From: Desulfovibrionaceae bacterium
Lineage (GTDB): Bacteria > Desulfobacterota > Desulfovibrionia > Desulfovibrionales > Desulfovibrionaceae
Reading direction: 5' to 3'
Length of the DNA: 64,000 bases
Assembly (NCBI GenBank): GCA_015709315.1
Contig: JACCQI010000011.1
Coordinates: 1-64,000, forward strand
Below are positions 1-8,796 of the stretch, in pieces. The notes under the pieces are model-generated. The model ran no database searches. It worked only from the letters and a program-made list of their open reading frames with translations, and had not been told where the DNA came from. Positions within the stretch are counted from its first letter, which is position 1. Each line of letters starts with the position of its first letter. The position numbers and the translations under genes are program-made.

Positions 1-2
1 AA

Positions 3-48
3 AAGTGTTACCTATGTTCCCGGACAGAAGTGTTACCCATGTTGTCGG
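3..48. repeat. Pair of 21-bp imperfect direct repeats at window edge
   Basis: Copies lie at 3-23 and 28-48, start with AAGTGTTACC, and agree at 18 of 21 positions, giving a 25-bp period. Repeats of this style occur at the ends of some insertion sequences, so this may be the right-hand end of an element lying outside the window. No transposase is visible in the window, so this is inference. Confidence 0.4.
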
Positions 49-56
49 TTGCACAT

Positions 57-77
57 AACCCTTTTCAAAGGGTTTTT
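57..77 (+). terminator. Rho-independent terminator
   Basis: An 8-bp perfect stem (AACCCTTT/AAAGGGTT, 2-nt loop) is followed by a T run and fits a rightward transcript entering from outside the window. Read leftwards there is no T run, so it is less likely to serve the exporter gene at 111. Confidence 0.6.
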
Positions 78-110
78 CCTCCCCTTCCCCCGGCCGCCGG
101 AGGCATCCGT

Positions 111-977
111 CTACCCATACAGGGCGATGACGGCGGCTCCGGCGGTCATTATGGCGGTGCCCATGAGGCGGTAGCGGATGCCCCGTTCGTGGAAGATCAG
201 CCGTCCGTAGATCACGGAGAATATGCCCGCCATGCGTTTGATGGTCACCATGTAGGCGGCGGCCGTCAGGGATATGGCGAGATTGTGGAAGATCACTTCC
301 AGAAAGACGATAACGCCCGCGCCCAGACCGAGCAGGGGCTTTCGGACGATGGCGGAGAACCGGGCCTTGCCCACGCCCGTCAGGGTGGCGGTCAGGCAGA
401 CGCCGTACAGGGCGTACAGGGACGTGGCCGCGAACAGGGGCGAGGAATTGAGGATCAGGATCTTGCCGCCCACGGCGCACAGGCTATAGAGGGCGGCCAC
501 CCCGAGCATCATGGCCGAGCCGGGCTCGCGCCAGATGGCTCTGACCGGGCCGAGCAGGCCGTGGCGCGCGGAGTCCAGATTGATGACGTAGCCGCCCAGG
601 ACCACCAGGAGCATGCCCGCGATGCCCATGGGCTTGAGGGTTTCGCCCAGCACCAGATTGCCGGTGAAGATGACGAATACCGGCGTGAAGCTCAGGAAGG
701 GTATGGTCAGGGACAGCGGCGAGATGTGGATGGCCCGGAAGTGCAGGATGATGGCGATCAGGTTCACCGGCAGCAGCCAGGAGAGCGCCGGGAAAAAACC
801 CGGCCCGATCTCCGGGATGTCCATGAAGAGCAGGAGCGCGCCGCACAGGGGCACGCAGTAGAAGAACGGGATGACGCCCATCTCCCAAGGCGAAACGTCG
901 GAAAAGAACCGCTTCATCCAGGCGGAGGTGGAGGCCATCATGAAGGCCGCTCCCAGGGAGAGAACGAACCAGGTCAT
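111..977 (-). CDS. EamA/DMT-family inner-membrane transporter
   Basis: The protein is 288 aa, almost entirely hydrophobic, with the spacing of about ten membrane helices in two EamA repeats; the second repeat shows the usual Gly-rich helix starts and ends in a small-residue helix before the C-terminus. The family exports or exchanges small metabolites such as amino acids and sugars; the substrate cannot be read from sequence. I chose ATG at 977, which starts just before the first helix; a TTG at 1001 would add eight residues, and neither has a clear Shine-Dalgarno. The gene is divergent from psd and stands alone. Confidence 0.8.
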   Translation of the reverse strand: MTWFVLSLGAAFMMASTSAWMKRFFSDVSPWEMGVIPFFYCVPLCGALLLFMDIPEIGPGFFPALSWLLPVNLIAIILHFRAIHISPLSLTIPFLSFTPVFVIFTGNLVLGETLKPMGIAGMLLVVLGGYVINLDSARHGLLGPVRAIWREPGSAMMLGVAALYSLCAVGGKILILNSSPLFAATSLYALYGVCLTATLTGVGKARFSAIVRKPLLGLGAGVIVFLEVIFHNLAISLTAAAYMVTIKRMAGIFSVIYGRLIFHERGIRYRLMGTAIMTAGAAVIALYG

Positions 978-1018
978 GGCCAGGGTATACGCCCGGTTCA
1001 ATATATTGTAAAACAGAC

Positions 1019-1047
1019 TTGCAGTTTGAAATCGCCCAAGGTATTAG
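1019..1047 (+). promoter_or_regulatory. Sigma-70-type promoter for psd-pssA
   Basis: TTGCAG at 1019-1024 and TATTAG at 1042-1047 are separated by 17 bp. The expected transcript start near 1054 lies upstream of the AAGGAG at 1065-1070, which supports ATG 1082 as the psd start and argues against the upstream TTG at 1019. Confidence 0.55.
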
Positions 1048-1081
1048 CCGAAAAAAAACAAGAAAAGGAGCATGGATAGCC

Positions 1082-1729
1082 ATGTTGAAGCCGTCAGTCG
1101 GCGTGGCCCTGGAAGGGCTGCCCTATATTATCATAGCCGCGTTCACCACCTTCATCTTCGCGGTCATGGACTGCTGGTTCATGGCCCTGGTGGGGCTGGG
1201 GGCGACCGCCTTCATCGGCCATTTCTTCCGCGACCCCGAACGGGTCGGCCCCGAGAACGCCGAGGCCGTGGCCTCGCCCGCGGACGGCAAGGTGATCAAG
1301 ATTTCCCGCGAGGCCGACCCGGTCTCCGGCGAGATGCGCCAAGTCATCGCCATCTTCATGAACGTCTTCAACGTGCATGTGAACCGCATGCCCGTGTCCG
1401 GCAAGGTGGAGCTGATCCGCTACATCCCCGGCAAGTTCGTCAACGCCTCGTTCGACAAGGCGAGCACCGACAACGAGCGCGCCGCCCTGGTGATCACCGG
1501 CAAGGGCAACCAGCGCTTCACGGTGGTCCAGATCGCGGGACTCATCGCCCGGCGCATCGTCTGCTGGGCCGAACCCGGCGACAAGCTGAAACGGGGCGAG
1601 CGGTTCGGCATGATTAAGTTCGGTTCAAGAGTTGACCTTTACATGCCGGATGGCTATGTACCTTCTGTCAGCGTCGGCCAGAAGGTCATCGCCGGCGAAA
1701 CCGCCCTGGCCACCAAACGCCAGGGATGA
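1082..1729 (+). CDS. psd: Phosphatidylserine decarboxylase proenzyme
   Basis: This membrane-associated enzyme decarboxylates phosphatidylserine to phosphatidylethanolamine. It is a short, archaeal-type Psd of 215 aa with two hydrophobic N-terminal segments, then the conserved FFRDP and ASPADGKV stretches and a C-terminal FGSR. By family knowledge the chain cleaves itself between Gly and Ser of that motif, and the Ser becomes the pyruvoyl cofactor. ATG 1082 sits 11 nt after AAGGAG. It is followed 27 bp later by pssA, so substrate-making and substrate-using enzymes are co-transcribed. Confidence 0.93.
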   Translation: MLKPSVGVALEGLPYIIIAAFTTFIFAVMDCWFMALVGLGATAFIGHFFRDPERVGPENAEAVASPADGKVIKISREADPVSGEMRQVIAIFMNVFNVHVNRMPVSGKVELIRYIPGKFVNASFDKASTDNERAALVITGKGNQRFTVVQIAGLIARRIVCWAEPGDKLKRGERFGMIKFGSRVDLYMPDGYVPSVSVGQKVIAGETALATKRQG

Positions 1730-1756
1730 TTTGAGAGAAGGTTGCAATAACCTGCT

Positions 1757-2527
1757 ATGACTGGAGATAATAAATTGCCGCGCCATAAGAGCGTCTACCT
1801 TCTGCCGAACCTGCTGACCACCACCAGCCTGTTTCTCGGTTTTTTGGGGTTGATCTGGGCCATCAATGGAGATTTTGCCTCCTGCGCCCTGTGCATCCTC
1901 GGCAGTTGCGTGTTCGACGGTCTGGACGGCAAGGTCGCCCGCATCACCAGGACCACCAGCGAGTTCGGCGTTCAGCTCGACTCCCTGGCCGATCTGGTCG
2001 CCTTTGGCGTTGTTCCGGCGGTCATGTCCTATCTCTGGATTCTCAACGACTTCGGTCGGCTCGGCATGATGGCCGCCTTCCTGTTCATGGCCTGCGGCGC
2101 CTTGCGCCTGGCCCGGTTCAACGTCCAGGCCGCCACCGGCTCCAAGAAGCATTTCGTGGGCCTGCCCATTCCCGCGGCGGCCTGCACCCTGGCCACGCTG
2201 GTGCTTTTCTCGGAGTTCCTGCCCCAAGAGTACATGCACTCCGTGGTTTCGGTGGGCACCCTGGTGCTCGTCTACGTGCTGTCCTTCTTCATGGTCAGCA
2301 CCGTCCGTTTTTATTCCTTCAAGGAAATCAGCGCATTCAAGGCCCATCCCTTTAGCTGGATGGTGACCGCGATCCTCATTTTCTCCCTGGTCGCGTCCAA
2401 GCCCAAGGTGCTCGGTTTCATCATCTTCCTGGGCTACCTCATTTCCGGCCCGGTCTACACCCTTTTCCTACTATCCCGCAGCAACAAGCGACTATACCGG
2501 GATAACTCCAAGGAAGAGCTGGGCTAA
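1757..2527 (+). CDS. pssA: CDP-diacylglycerol-serine O-phosphatidyltransferase
   Basis: This integral membrane enzyme makes phosphatidylserine from CDP-diacylglycerol and serine, the step before Psd. The 256-aa protein has the CDP-alcohol phosphatidyltransferase signature D-x2-DG-x2-AR-x8-G-x3-D-x3-D, starting at DGLDGKVAR, whose Asp residues bind the metal and nucleotide. The remainder forms several membrane helices. Type II (membrane) PssA is typical of this size. It lies directly downstream of psd on the same strand. Confidence 0.93.
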   Translation: MTGDNKLPRHKSVYLLPNLLTTTSLFLGFLGLIWAINGDFASCALCILGSCVFDGLDGKVARITRTTSEFGVQLDSLADLVAFGVVPAVMSYLWILNDFGRLGMMAAFLFMACGALRLARFNVQAATGSKKHFVGLPIPAAACTLATLVLFSEFLPQEYMHSVVSVGTLVLVYVLSFFMVSTVRFYSFKEISAFKAHPFSWMVTAILIFSLVASKPKVLGFIIFLGYLISGPVYTLFLLSRSNKRLYRDNSKEELG

Positions 2528-2547
2528 CCCCCGTTCCACCCCATAAC

Positions 2548-2633
2548 CGGTATACCGTACCGACCCCGATCGCCGCGCCGCCCGTGTTTGGCGCGTTTGG
2601 CGGTTGCATATACTTTTGCCAATCAAGTACCAT
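2548..2633 (+). promoter_or_regulatory. leuA upstream region: 10-bp palindrome and possible promoter
   Basis: The 141-bp gap before leuA holds the perfect palindrome CGGTATACCG (2548-2557) and a weak promoter-like pair TTGCAT (2604-2609), 18 bp, TACCAT (2628-2633). No leader peptide rich in Leu codons and no T-box-like structure is apparent, so control by a DNA-binding regulator is more plausible than attenuation. Confidence 0.3.
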
Positions 2634-2668
2634 AGGCCCCGAGAGGGGGAACAATCCGGAGGATTATC

Positions 2669-4201
2669 ATGGCAGATCGAGTTTACGTATTTGACACAAC
2701 CTTGCGTGACGGCGAACAGTCTCCCGGTGCAACCATGAACCTGGACGAGAAAATCCGCATGGCCCACCAGTTGGAAACGCTCGGCGTGGACATCATCGAG
2801 GCGGGCTTTCCCATCGCCAGCCAGGGGGATTTCGAGGCCGTGCAGGCCATTGCCCGGGCCGTGGGCGATGTCCAGGTGGCCGGACTGTGCCGGGCCGTGG
2901 TCGGCGACATCGACCGTTGCTGGGAGGCGGTCAAGAACGCGAAGAATCCGCGCATCCATACCTTCCTGGCGACCAGTGAAATTCACATGAAGCACAAGCT
3001 GGGCAAGACCGCCGAAGAGGTGGTGGCCATGATCGACAAGGCCGTGCGCCATGCCGGCGAATACACGGACAACGTGGAGTTCTCCGCCGAGGACGCCTCC
3101 CGGTCGGACTGGGATTTCTTGGTCAGGGTGGCCGAGGTGGCCATCGAGGCCGGGGCCAGGGTGGTCAACATCCCCGACACCGTGGGCTACACCCAGCCCT
3201 TCGAGTATTACGACCTCATCAAGTACCTCATGGACAACGTGAAGAACATGGACAAGGCCATGTTGTCCGTGCACTGCCATAACGACCTCGGTTCCGCCGT
3301 GGCCAACTCCCTGGCCGCCGTGCGTGCGGGTGCGCGCCAGGTGGAGTGTACCGTGCTCGGCATCGGCGAACGCGCGGGCAACGCGGCCCTGGAGGACCTG
3401 GTCATGGCCATCAACACCCGCAAGGAACTGTACAACGTGGAGACCGGCATCAATACCGAGCAGATTTTTCCGTCATGCCGCCGCCTCTCCCAGATCATCG
3501 GCATGCCCATCCCGCCCAACAAGGCCATCGTGGGCGCCAACGCCTTTGCCCACGAGTCCGGCGTGCATCAGGACGGCGTGCTCAAGAACCGGCTGACCTA
3601 CGAGATCATGACCCCCGAATCCATCGGCCTGATGTCCAACGAGATCGTCATCGGCAAGCACTCCGGCTCGCATGCGGTCAAGAGCAAGGCCGTGGAGCTG
3701 GGCTACAGCCTGGACGATGATCAGGTTCAGGTGCTGTTCAAGGCGGTCAAGGACCTGGCCGACAGGAAGGAGCAGATCTTCGACGAGGACGTGGAAGCCC
3801 TGATCCTGGAGTCCGTTTACCGGCGCAAGGACAAGTTCCGCCTGGTGGACATGTCCGTATTCTCCGGTTCCGGGGCCGTACCCCCGCATGCGGCCACCAT
3901 CATGGAGTTCGGTGCCGAGGGCGAGGCCGAAACCAGGAAAACCAGCAATTTCGGAGAAGGTTCCATTGACGCCGTGTTCCAGTCCATTTACTCATTGGTA
4001 GGCATTGCCCCGAAGCTCGAATTCTATTCGGTCAATGCCGTTACCGAGGGTTCCGACGCCCTGGCCGGGGTGTCCGTGCGCATCAGCCACGGCAATGTCA
4101 AAGCCGTGGGCCGGGCCAACGACGCCGATGTGGTCAGGGCGAGCGCCCTGGCCATGGTCAACGCGCTCAACCGCCTGGAAATGGCCAAAGAGGAGAAATA
4201 G
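2669..4201 (+). CDS. leuA: 2-isopropylmalate synthase
   Basis: This cytoplasmic enzyme condenses acetyl-CoA with 2-oxoisovalerate in the first committed step of leucine synthesis. The 510-aa length is that of the full LeuA with TIM barrel and C-terminal regulatory domain. The barrel opens with DTTLRDGEQSPG and later carries the metal-binding HCHNDLG; the C-terminal 120 residues match the LeuA dimer domain that binds leucine for feedback inhibition. ATG is preceded by CCGGAGGA at good spacing. It is the first gene of leuACDB. Confidence 0.97.
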   Translation: MADRVYVFDTTLRDGEQSPGATMNLDEKIRMAHQLETLGVDIIEAGFPIASQGDFEAVQAIARAVGDVQVAGLCRAVVGDIDRCWEAVKNAKNPRIHTFLATSEIHMKHKLGKTAEEVVAMIDKAVRHAGEYTDNVEFSAEDASRSDWDFLVRVAEVAIEAGARVVNIPDTVGYTQPFEYYDLIKYLMDNVKNMDKAMLSVHCHNDLGSAVANSLAAVRAGARQVECTVLGIGERAGNAALEDLVMAINTRKELYNVETGINTEQIFPSCRRLSQIIGMPIPPNKAIVGANAFAHESGVHQDGVLKNRLTYEIMTPESIGLMSNEIVIGKHSGSHAVKSKAVELGYSLDDDQVQVLFKAVKDLADRKEQIFDEDVEALILESVYRRKDKFRLVDMSVFSGSGAVPPHAATIMEFGAEGEAETRKTSNFGEGSIDAVFQSIYSLVGIAPKLEFYSVNAVTEGSDALAGVSVRISHGNVKAVGRANDADVVRASALAMVNALNRLEMAKEEK

Positions 4202-4204
4202 ATA

Positions 4205-5464
4205 ATGGGTCAGACATTAGCCGAAAAAATATTGCAGAAACACACTGGCCAGGAAGTGTCCGGGCCGGGGCAGATCGTCCAATGCTCGGTGGACATGGTC
4301 CTGGCCAACGACATCACCGCCCCCCTGGCCATCAAGTCCTTCCGGGCCATGGGCGCGAACAAGGTGTTCGACCGGGACAAGGTGTCCCTGGTCTGCGACC
4401 ACTTCACCCCCAACAAGGACATCGACTCCGCCGAGCAGGTCAAGGTGGTCCGCGACTTCGCCGGTGAAATGGGCGTGACCCATTACTACGAGTGCGGCGA
4501 GGTGGGCGTGGAGCACGCGCTGCTGCCCGAGAAGGGCATCGTCGGCCCCGGCGACGTGGTCGTGGGCGCGGATTCCCACACCTGCACATACGGCGGCCTG
4601 GGCGCGTTCGCCACGGGCATGGGGTCCACGGATGTGGGCGCTGCCATGGCGCTGGGCGAAACCTGGTTCAAGGTGCCGCCCACCATCCGGGTCAACCTGA
4701 CCGGCACTCCCGGCGAATACGTCGGGGCCAAGGACTTCGTGCTCAACCAGATCGGCATCCTGGGAGTGTCCGGCGCGTTGTACAAGGCCCTGGAATACGA
4801 CGGCGAGGTGGTGGACAACATGTCCATCGAGGGCCGCATGACCATCGCCAACATGGCCATCGAGGCGGGCGGCAAGGTCGGCCTGTTCCCGGCGGACGCC
4901 AAGACCATGGAATACGCGAAAAACGCGGGCTTTTCCGGTGGCGAACCGATGGCCGCCGACGCGGATGCCGAATATGAGCGGGTGCTCGACATCGACGTCA
5001 CCGGCATGGCCCCGCAGGTGGCCTGCCCGCACCTGCCCGACAACGTCAAGCCCGTGGACGAGACCTCGGGACTGAAGATTCATCAGGCCGTGATCGGCTC
5101 CTGTACCAACGGCCGCATAGAGGATATGCGGTTGGCCGCCGGCGTGCTCAAGGGGCGCAAGGTCGATCCCAAGGTGCGCTGCATCATCCTGCCCGCCACT
5201 CCGGCCATCTGGCGGGCATGCATGGACGAGGGGTTGATGGAAGTCTTCATGGACGCGGGCTGCATCGTGGGTCCGCCTACCTGCGGTCCCTGCCTGGGCG
5301 GCCACATGGGCATCCTGGCGGGAGGCGAGCGCGCCATTTCGACCACCAACCGCAATTTCAAGGGCCGCATGGGGTCGCTCCAGTCCGAGGTCTTCCTGTC
5401 CAACCCCGCCGTGGCCGCCGCCTCCGCCGTGGCCGGCGAGATCATCAACCCGGCCAAGCTGTAG
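4205..5464 (+). CDS. leuC: 3-isopropylmalate dehydratase large subunit
   Basis: LeuC with LeuD isomerises 2- to 3-isopropylmalate using a [4Fe-4S] cluster. The 419-aa length and the motifs GADSHT, GSCTNGR and PPTCGPCLGG, which supply the cluster cysteines, mark the shorter archaeal/thermophile-type LeuC rather than the ~466-aa E. coli type. It starts 3 bp after the leuA stop codon, so translation is probably coupled. Confidence 0.96.
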   Translation: MGQTLAEKILQKHTGQEVSGPGQIVQCSVDMVLANDITAPLAIKSFRAMGANKVFDRDKVSLVCDHFTPNKDIDSAEQVKVVRDFAGEMGVTHYYECGEVGVEHALLPEKGIVGPGDVVVGADSHTCTYGGLGAFATGMGSTDVGAAMALGETWFKVPPTIRVNLTGTPGEYVGAKDFVLNQIGILGVSGALYKALEYDGEVVDNMSIEGRMTIANMAIEAGGKVGLFPADAKTMEYAKNAGFSGGEPMAADADAEYERVLDIDVTGMAPQVACPHLPDNVKPVDETSGLKIHQAVIGSCTNGRIEDMRLAAGVLKGRKVDPKVRCIILPATPAIWRACMDEGLMEVFMDAGCIVGPPTCGPCLGGHMGILAGGERAISTTNRNFKGRMGSLQSEVFLSNPAVAAASAVAGEIINPAKL

Positions 5465-5476
5465 GAGGGTATGCCA

Positions 5477-5968
5477 ATGAAAGTAACCGGAACCGCCCAC
5501 AAAGTGGGCGACCACATAGACACCGACGCCATCATCCCGGCCCGTTTCCTGGTCACCACCGACGCCAGGGAGCTGGGGGCCAACTGCATGGAGGGCCTTG
5601 AGGCCGGATGGGTCGAACGGGTCAAGGAAAACGACGTCATGGTCGGCGGCGAGAACTTCGGCTGCGGCTCGTCGCGCGAGCATGCGCCCATCTCCATCCT
5701 GGGCGCGGGCATTCCCGTGGTCATCGCCAAGTCCTTCGCCCGCATCTTCTACCGCAACGGCTTCAACATGGGGCTGGTGCTGCTGGAGATCGGGGACGAC
5801 GTGGACAAGTTCAGCGACGGCGACGAGATCGAGGTGGACACGGCCACGGGCGCGATCAGGAACCTGACCACCGGCGAGGCCGTGCAGGCCGCTGCCGTGC
5901 CTCCGTTCATGCAGGAAATCCTGGATGCGGGCGGACTGGTCGAGTACGCCAAGAAAAAGCTGGGTTAG
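5477..5968 (+). CDS. leuD: 3-isopropylmalate dehydratase small subunit
   Basis: This partner of LeuC supplies the swivelling domain that completes the active site. The 163-aa protein has [10 protein letters not shown], the hallmark of the short archaeal-type LeuD. Two in-frame ATGs exist; that at 5471 is only 1-2 nt from the AGGAGGG that overlaps the leuC stop, whereas ATG 5477 has normal spacing, so I start there. Confidence 0.95.
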   Translation: MKVTGTAHKVGDHIDTDAIIPARFLVTTDARELGANCMEGLEAGWVERVKENDVMVGGENFGCGSSREHAPISILGAGIPVVIAKSFARIFYRNGFNMGLVLLEIGDDVDKFSDGDEIEVDTATGAIRNLTTGEAVQAAAVPPFMQEILDAGGLVEYAKKKLG

Positions 5969-6025
5969 ATTGAAAACAACCGGCTGCAACCAGCCGAAAT
6001 CAAGTAATTTTGATTGGAGAATACT

Positions 6026-7093
6026 ATGAAGATCTGCGTTCTGCCCGGCGACGGCATCGGTACCGAGATCGTGGCCCAGGCCCTGCGCGTGCTTGAAGCC
6101 GTGGGCGGCAAGTTCGGCCGCGCCTTCGAGACCGAGGAGGCGCTCATCGGCGGCTGCGCCATCGACGCCGAGGGCGTGCCCCTGCCCGCCGAAACCGTCG
6201 CCAAATGCCAGGATTCCGACGCCGTGCTGCTGGGCGCGGTGGGCGGTCCCAAGTGGGACGCCATCGACCCGGCCATCCGCCCGGAAAAGGGGCTGCTCGG
6301 CATCCGCAAGGAGCTTGGGCTGTTCGCCAACCTGCGCCCGGCCCGGTTGTTCAGGGAGCTGGCCGACGCCTGCTACCTGCGTCCGGACATCGTGGCCAGG
6401 GGGCTGGACGTCATGGTCGTGCGCGAGCTGACCGGCGGCATCTATTTCGGCGAGCCGCGCTTTGACGGCGAAAAGGACGGCGAGCGGTTCGGCTGCAACA
6501 CCATGACCTATTACGAGCACGAGATCCGGCGCATCGCCCGTGTCGCCTTCGAGGCCGCACGCAAGCGTTCCGGCCGGGTCTGCTCCGTGGACAAGGCCAA
6601 CGTGCTGGACGTGTCCCGCGTCTGGCGCGAGATCGTCATCGACGAGCACAAGAATTATGCCGACGTGGAGCTGTCCCATATGTACGTGGACAACGCGGCC
6701 ATGCAGTTGGTGCGCGACCCGTCCCAGTTCGACGTGGTCGTGACCGGCAACCTGTTCGGCGACATCCTGTCCGACGAGGCCGCGGCCATCACCGGCTCCA
6801 TCGGCATGCTGCCGTCGGCGAGCCTGGGCGAAGCCAACCCCGGCCTGTATGAACCCATCCACGGCTCGGCCCCGGACATCGCGGGCCAGGACAAGGCCAA
6901 TCCCCTGGCCACCATCCTGTCCGTGTCCATGATGCTCCGGCATTCCTTCGACATGGCCGAAGAGGCGGACTGCATCGAGAACGCCGTGGTGAGGACCCTG
7001 GAGCAGGGCTATCGCACCGGCGACATCATGCAGGAGGGCGGCAAGCCCGTGGGCTGCGCGGCCATGGCCGACGCCGTATTGTCCAACCTTTAG
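6026..7093 (+). CDS. leuB: 3-isopropylmalate dehydrogenase
   Basis: This enzyme oxidatively decarboxylates 3-isopropylmalate with NAD+ to 2-oxoisocaproate, the third leucine step. The 355-aa protein begins with [12 protein letters not shown] and has the family signature near [12 protein letters not shown], plus GSAPDIAGQ and ANP for nucleotide binding. ATG 6026 is 5 nt after TTGGAGA; a TTG at 6014 would lie upstream of the ribosome site and is rejected. It is the last gene of the leu operon and is followed by a perfect-stem terminator. Confidence 0.96.
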   Translation: MKICVLPGDGIGTEIVAQALRVLEAVGGKFGRAFETEEALIGGCAIDAEGVPLPAETVAKCQDSDAVLLGAVGGPKWDAIDPAIRPEKGLLGIRKELGLFANLRPARLFRELADACYLRPDIVARGLDVMVVRELTGGIYFGEPRFDGEKDGERFGCNTMTYYEHEIRRIARVAFEAARKRSGRVCSVDKANVLDVSRVWREIVIDEHKNYADVELSHMYVDNAAMQLVRDPSQFDVVVTGNLFGDILSDEAAAITGSIGMLPSASLGEANPGLYEPIHGSAPDIAGQDKANPLATILSVSMMLRHSFDMAEEADCIENAVVRTLEQGYRTGDIMQEGGKPVGCAAMADAVLSNL

Positions 7094-7113
7094 CCCGTAC
7101 TTTCCCCTGATGA

Positions 7114-7147
7114 AAAATGGCCGCACCCGGATGGATGCGGCCATTTT
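7114..7147 (+). terminator. leu operon terminator
   Basis: A perfect 12-bp stem, AAAATGGCCGCA with TGCGGCCATTTT, flanks a 10-nt loop just after leuB. A/T tracts at both ends allow it to stop transcription in both directions, also for the leftward gene ending at 7167. Confidence 0.85.
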
Positions 7148-7166
7148 GTCGTGCGCGGTTCTTGGC

Positions 7167-7616
7167 CTAGATTTTTTCCCAATTGCCTTTCTTGAGCTTC
7201 TCGCTGGTCTGCAGGTCGATGAAGCCCAGGGTGACGCCGGTTGCCAGGTAGCTCATCTTGAGCACGTGTTTCTTCCGCCGGATCTTGTGATCCTGCTCAA
7301 GGGAGATCGTGCCTGTCGTGAGAAGATAGCTGCTGATCATGTCCTCTTCCTTGTTGAGGTACGAGTCCAGGTTGGCTGCCTTCCCGATACGGATGCCTTC
7401 CTTGTTGTTGATGAGGGTTTGGAGTTCCTTTTCCTTTGTGGCCAGTTCGTCCGTGTATTCCAGTTTCTTGCCCAACAGGAAGTCATACTTGGATTGCAGC
7501 GACTGCTTGCGGCTGGTGATTTCATTCAAGGTGGCGATTTTCTTTTGCGAAATCAGGCGGAAGAGCAGGAGGGACGCCACGGCGTTGAGAATGAGGAGCA
7601 GGGAGGAGACGACCAT
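7167..7616 (-). CDS. Membrane-anchored coiled-coil protein, module copy B, long component (unknown)
   Basis: No known family recognised. The 149-aa protein has one N-terminal membrane helix (residues ~2-20), a charged heptad-rich region (~25-75) that looks like a coiled coil, a variable linker, and a conserved C-terminal block containing ISLEQ, VLKM and LGFID. It is a clear paralogue of the product of 7991-8443: from ATG 7616 the two align without gaps over the first 30 residues, so I prefer this over GTG 7628, which overlaps the stop of the short partner. It is co-transcribed with the short component (7625-7858). Confidence 0.75.
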   Translation of the reverse strand: MVVSSLLLILNAVASLLLFRLISQKKIATLNEITSRKQSLQSKYDFLLGKKLEYTDELATKEKELQTLINNKEGIRIGKAANLDSYLNKEEDMISSYLLTTGTISLEQDHKIRRKKHVLKMSYLATGVTLGFIDLQTSEKLKKGNWEKI

Positions 7617-7624
7617 AATCGATC

Positions 7625-7858
7625 TCACTCTTCCATGGAATTGATTTGCTCATCGACCTTGTCGATTTGCATTTGGAGGTCCACCACTTCCTGCTCCAGG
7701 TCGAAAATTTTCTGTTCCAATGCGTAGGAGAGGCTTTCGAACTCGCGGCGTTTCCTGCGGACCATATTGCTGCAGTTGGCGTAGTGGAACCCCACAGCCC
7801 CCAGCAGGATCAGGCCGCTCAGGATGAGAATAAGGGAAAAAGTGTCAATATCCAGCAT
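7625..7858 (-). CDS. Small membrane coiled-coil protein, module copy B, short component (unknown)
   Basis: A 77-aa protein of unknown function: MLDIDTF start, one membrane helix (~7-25), a basic stretch RRKRRE and then an acidic-rich coiled coil to the end. It aligns end to end with the product of 8440-8685 (MLDVDTI start, RKKRNE basic patch, LEQEV core). No Shine-Dalgarno precedes either copy. It is the first gene of the second short-long pair. Confidence 0.72.
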   Translation of the reverse strand: MLDIDTFSLILILSGLILLGAVGFHYANCSNMVRRKRREFESLSYALEQKIFDLEQEVVDLQMQIDKVDEQINSMEE

Positions 7859-7990
7859 GGTTTTGCGTTTTGGTTGTCGGGTTGACCGGAGGACGTGGCT
7901 GACGGGAACGCCCCGGCTCGGGCTTACAGCTTATTCACCCGTGTCGAGTCCCTGCAATTATTTTGTGGGGACGCGTCTGGCGGCGGCGGG

Positions 7991-8443
7991 CTATCTTTTG
8001 GGGCGAATCTGGTCTTTCTTGATTTTCTGACTGAGTTCGCTGTCGATGAAGCCGAGAGCCAGGCTGGTTGTCAGGAAGTCCATCTTGAGTACATCCATTT
8101 TTTTCTTGATTTTTTCATTTTCCTCCAGGGATATCTTACCCATGGACAGCAGCAGGTTGCTGACCCTTTCGTCTTCGCTGTCCTCGTCGATACGCATCTC
8201 GGAGGCGGTCTTGATCCGTGGTCCCTGCTGGCTGCTGACCAGGGCGGTCAGCAGTTTTTCTTTCTCCGCCAGTTCCGCTTCGAGGTCGGCCTTGCGACGC
8301 ACCAAGTAGTCGTATTGGGTCTTTACGGCCTGCTTGTCCCTGGTCAAGTCGCTCAACGTGTTGATTTTGTTCAGCGAGATGCTGCGGAAGGAAAAGAGCG
8401 TGACCACCACCAGGACTCCGAGGATGATGAGAGGGACGGTCAT
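7991..8443 (-). CDS. Membrane-anchored coiled-coil protein, module copy A, long component (unknown)
   Basis: A 150-aa paralogue of the 7167-7616 product with the same plan: N-terminal membrane helix, coiled coil (~25-75), acidic linker rich in Asp/Glu, then the shared block with ISLEE, VLKMD and LGFID. The start ATG overlaps the stop of the short component as ATGA (8440-8443), implying translational coupling and a 1:1 complex. No enzymatic motif is visible. A 132-bp gap separates it from copy B and shows no ORF. Confidence 0.78.
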   Translation of the reverse strand: MTVPLIILGVLVVVTLFSFRSISLNKINTLSDLTRDKQAVKTQYDYLVRRKADLEAELAEKEKLLTALVSSQQGPRIKTASEMRIDEDSEDERVSNLLLSMGKISLEENEKIKKKMDVLKMDFLTTSLALGFIDSELSQKIKKDQIRPKR

Positions 8444-8685
8444 GGTTCGACCTGTTCTTGCAGGAAGCTGATCCGGTCGTCAACCTCTTCGACCCGGATT
8501 TGAAGGGCCGCAACCTCCTGCTCGAGGGTGGCGATCATTTTTTCCAACCTGTGGGTGACGTTCAGCACCTCGTTGCGCTTTTTCCGGATTGTGTCGGTGC
8601 AGCTGTGGCTGTGCAACAGGACTATTGCCACGAGAATGAACCCGATCATGACAAGGAGGAGATATATGGTATCGACGTCCAACAT
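8440..8685 (-). CDS. Small membrane coiled-coil protein, module copy A, short component (unknown)
   Basis: An 81-aa protein: MLDVDTI, a membrane helix, a short His/Cys-containing turn (HSHSC), a basic patch, then coiled coil. A longer frame reaches 8760, but alignment to copy B places the true start at ATG 8685. It is the first gene of the first pair. Short membrane/coiled-coil pairs of this type could form an envelope scaffold; that is inference. Confidence 0.72.
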   Translation of the reverse strand: MLDVDTIYLLLVMIGFILVAIVLLHSHSCTDTIRKKRNEVLNVTHRLEKMIATLEQEVAALQIRVEEVDDRISFLQEQVEP

Positions 8686-8796
8686 GGTATGCCCGCTTGT
8701 TGCGTTCGCCTGCGAAAATGAATTCTTTTTCGCAATACTCAATGATCGCTTGGAGTTCAAGCCCGTCCGAGACTCAGGGAATATGCTTTGCGCATA

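Noticed and set aside
2528-2668. Leucine attenuator or T-box before leuA
   Set aside because: No leader ORF with Leu codons, no terminator/antiterminator pair and no T-box sequence found.
4217-7144. A 975-codon open frame on the minus strand opposite leuC, leuD and leuB
   Set aside because: It is the mirror of GC-rich coding sequence: low-complexity His/Gly/Asp composition, no domain, and full overlap with three certain enzymes.
7859-7990. A gene between the two membrane/coiled-coil pairs
   Set aside because: No open frame with a plausible start on either strand; it is treated as the spacer of the duplication.
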